In this document: in pieces, positions 5,765 to 5,883 of the stretch | How positions within the stretch are numbered: position 1 is the first letter of the stretch | Layout: each line of letters opens with the position of its first letter | Origin: Candidatus Wolfebacteria bacterium CG_4_10_14_0_8_um_filter_39_64 | GTDB lineage: Bacteria; Patescibacteriota; Minisyncoccia; UBA6257; UBA9933 | Reading direction: 5' to 3' | Assembly: GCA_002784365.1 (NCBI GenBank) | Contig: PFKY01000057.1 | Location: 1-5,883, forward strand | DNA length: 5,883 nucleotides | Made by a program: the position numbers and the translations under genes | Notes under the pieces: generated by a model | What the model saw: only the letters and a program-made list of their open reading frames with translations | What the model was told of the DNA's origin: nothing | Database searches by the model: none

Positions 5765-5816
5765 TGGCAGGTACCCATAAAATTAGACACATAGTCTTAT
5801 TTGGAATAATCTAAAT

Positions 5817-5825
5817 ATTATACCA
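5817..5825 (-). promoter_or_regulatory. Candidate extended -10 promoter (TGGTATAAT) for the minus-strand gene cluster
   Basis: The minus strand reads TGGTATAAT, a full match to the extended -10 consensus TGnTATAAT, with transcription expected to start near 5810. No good -35 box lies 16-18 bp upstream, which extended -10 promoters can tolerate. The first gene downstream is the MBL-fold gene at 5328, with the insertion-sequence remnant between, so the element may have landed in its leader. A/T-rich DNA gives chance matches. Confidence 0.35.
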
Positions 5826-5834
5826 AAAGGTTAA

Positions 5835-5862
5835 CCATTGCTTGCTCCCGAGCAAAAAATGG
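5835..5862. repeat. Hairpin with internal loop in the right-hand intergenic region
   Basis: CCATT (5835-5839) pairs with AATGG (5858-5862) and TTGCTC (5842-5847) pairs with GAGCAA (5850-5855). They are separated by a symmetric 2x2 internal loop, with CC at the tip. Neither strand has a T-run after it, so it is not a convincing intrinsic terminator. It lies just upstream of the candidate minus-strand promoter and might be an operator. I see nothing coding in 5792-5883. Confidence 0.4.
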
Positions 5863-5883
5863 AAAAACTAATCAATTATTTTT

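Larger units (their letters stand above)
5365..5791 (+). mobile_element. Remnant of an IS481-like insertion sequence
   Basis: The segment begins TGTTTACACTTTTA (5365-5378) and ends TAAAATTAGACACA (5778-5791), whose complement TGTGTCTAATTTTA matches the left end at 10 of 14 positions. Both ends have the TGT...ACA form known for IS481-family elements. Inside lies the broken transposase remnant and a 38-bp perfect palindrome. At 427 bp the element is less than half the usual size of about 1 kb, because the catalytic part is gone. I see no convincing target-site duplication, so the exact borders are uncertain. Confidence 0.5.

Noticed and set aside
5785..5813. Plus-strand promoter-like pair: TAGACA, 17 bp, then TAATCT.
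   Set aside because: The -10 half matches only three of six consensus bases and there is no gene start shortly downstream in the window.
5835..5862. Rho-independent terminator.
   Set aside because: The stem has an internal loop and neither strand shows a T-run after it, so only a hairpin is reported.

Overview
The window looks like a piece of a Candidate Phyla Radiation (Patescibacteria, probably Parcubacteria-like) genome. This is inferred from the moderately AT-rich DNA, the gene set (DNA gyrase A, a membrane-anchored solute-binding protein, a short VirB2/TrbC-like pilin with conserved cysteines, an UlaG-like metallo-beta-lactamase-fold protein), and the short palindromic and simple tandem repeats inside reading frames. 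TGA appears to be a stop (it ends the pilin gene), so there is no sign of the TGA=Gly code of Gracilibacteria/SR1.

Layout. All intact genes are on the minus strand and read right to left: MBL-fold protein (5328-4690), small one-TM protein (4675-4379), gyrA (4373-1866), membrane-anchored family-1 solute-binding protein (1794-478), VirB2/TrbC-like pilin (503-99, overlapping the previous gene), and the start of a further exported protein (102-1, TTG start, cut by the window edge). Gaps are 14 and 5 bp, then 71 bp between gyrA and the binding protein, then overlaps, so one or two transcription units are likely. The 71-bp gap is filled by two opposed hexamer arrays that can fold into one long imperfect hairpin.

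The right-hand 555 bp (5329-5883) holds no intact gene. It contains the degraded N-terminal part of an IS481-type transposase on the plus strand. A 12-bp-stem hairpin precedes it, and a perfect 38-bp palindrome sits where its catalytic domain should begin. Candidate TGT...ACA element ends lie at 5365 and 5791. A TGnTATAAT extended -10 sequence on the minus strand at 5825-5817 could be the old operon promoter, now separated from the first gene by the insertion.

Most notable points: (1) the MBL-fold protein has lost every recognisable metal ligand while keeping its fold motifs, so it is probably a pseudoenzyme; (2) the C-terminal domain of GyrA carries three repeat-derived peptide insertions, two with strong DNA inverted repeats and two sharing a CTTGTCN heptamer; (3) similar simple-repeat or palindromic sequence also occurs in the MBL-fold gene, possibly in the binding-protein gene, in the intergenic gap and at the transposase break. 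This suggests a genome shaped by small repeats that have been accepted in frame. No CRISPR, tRNA, rRNA or defence system was seen.
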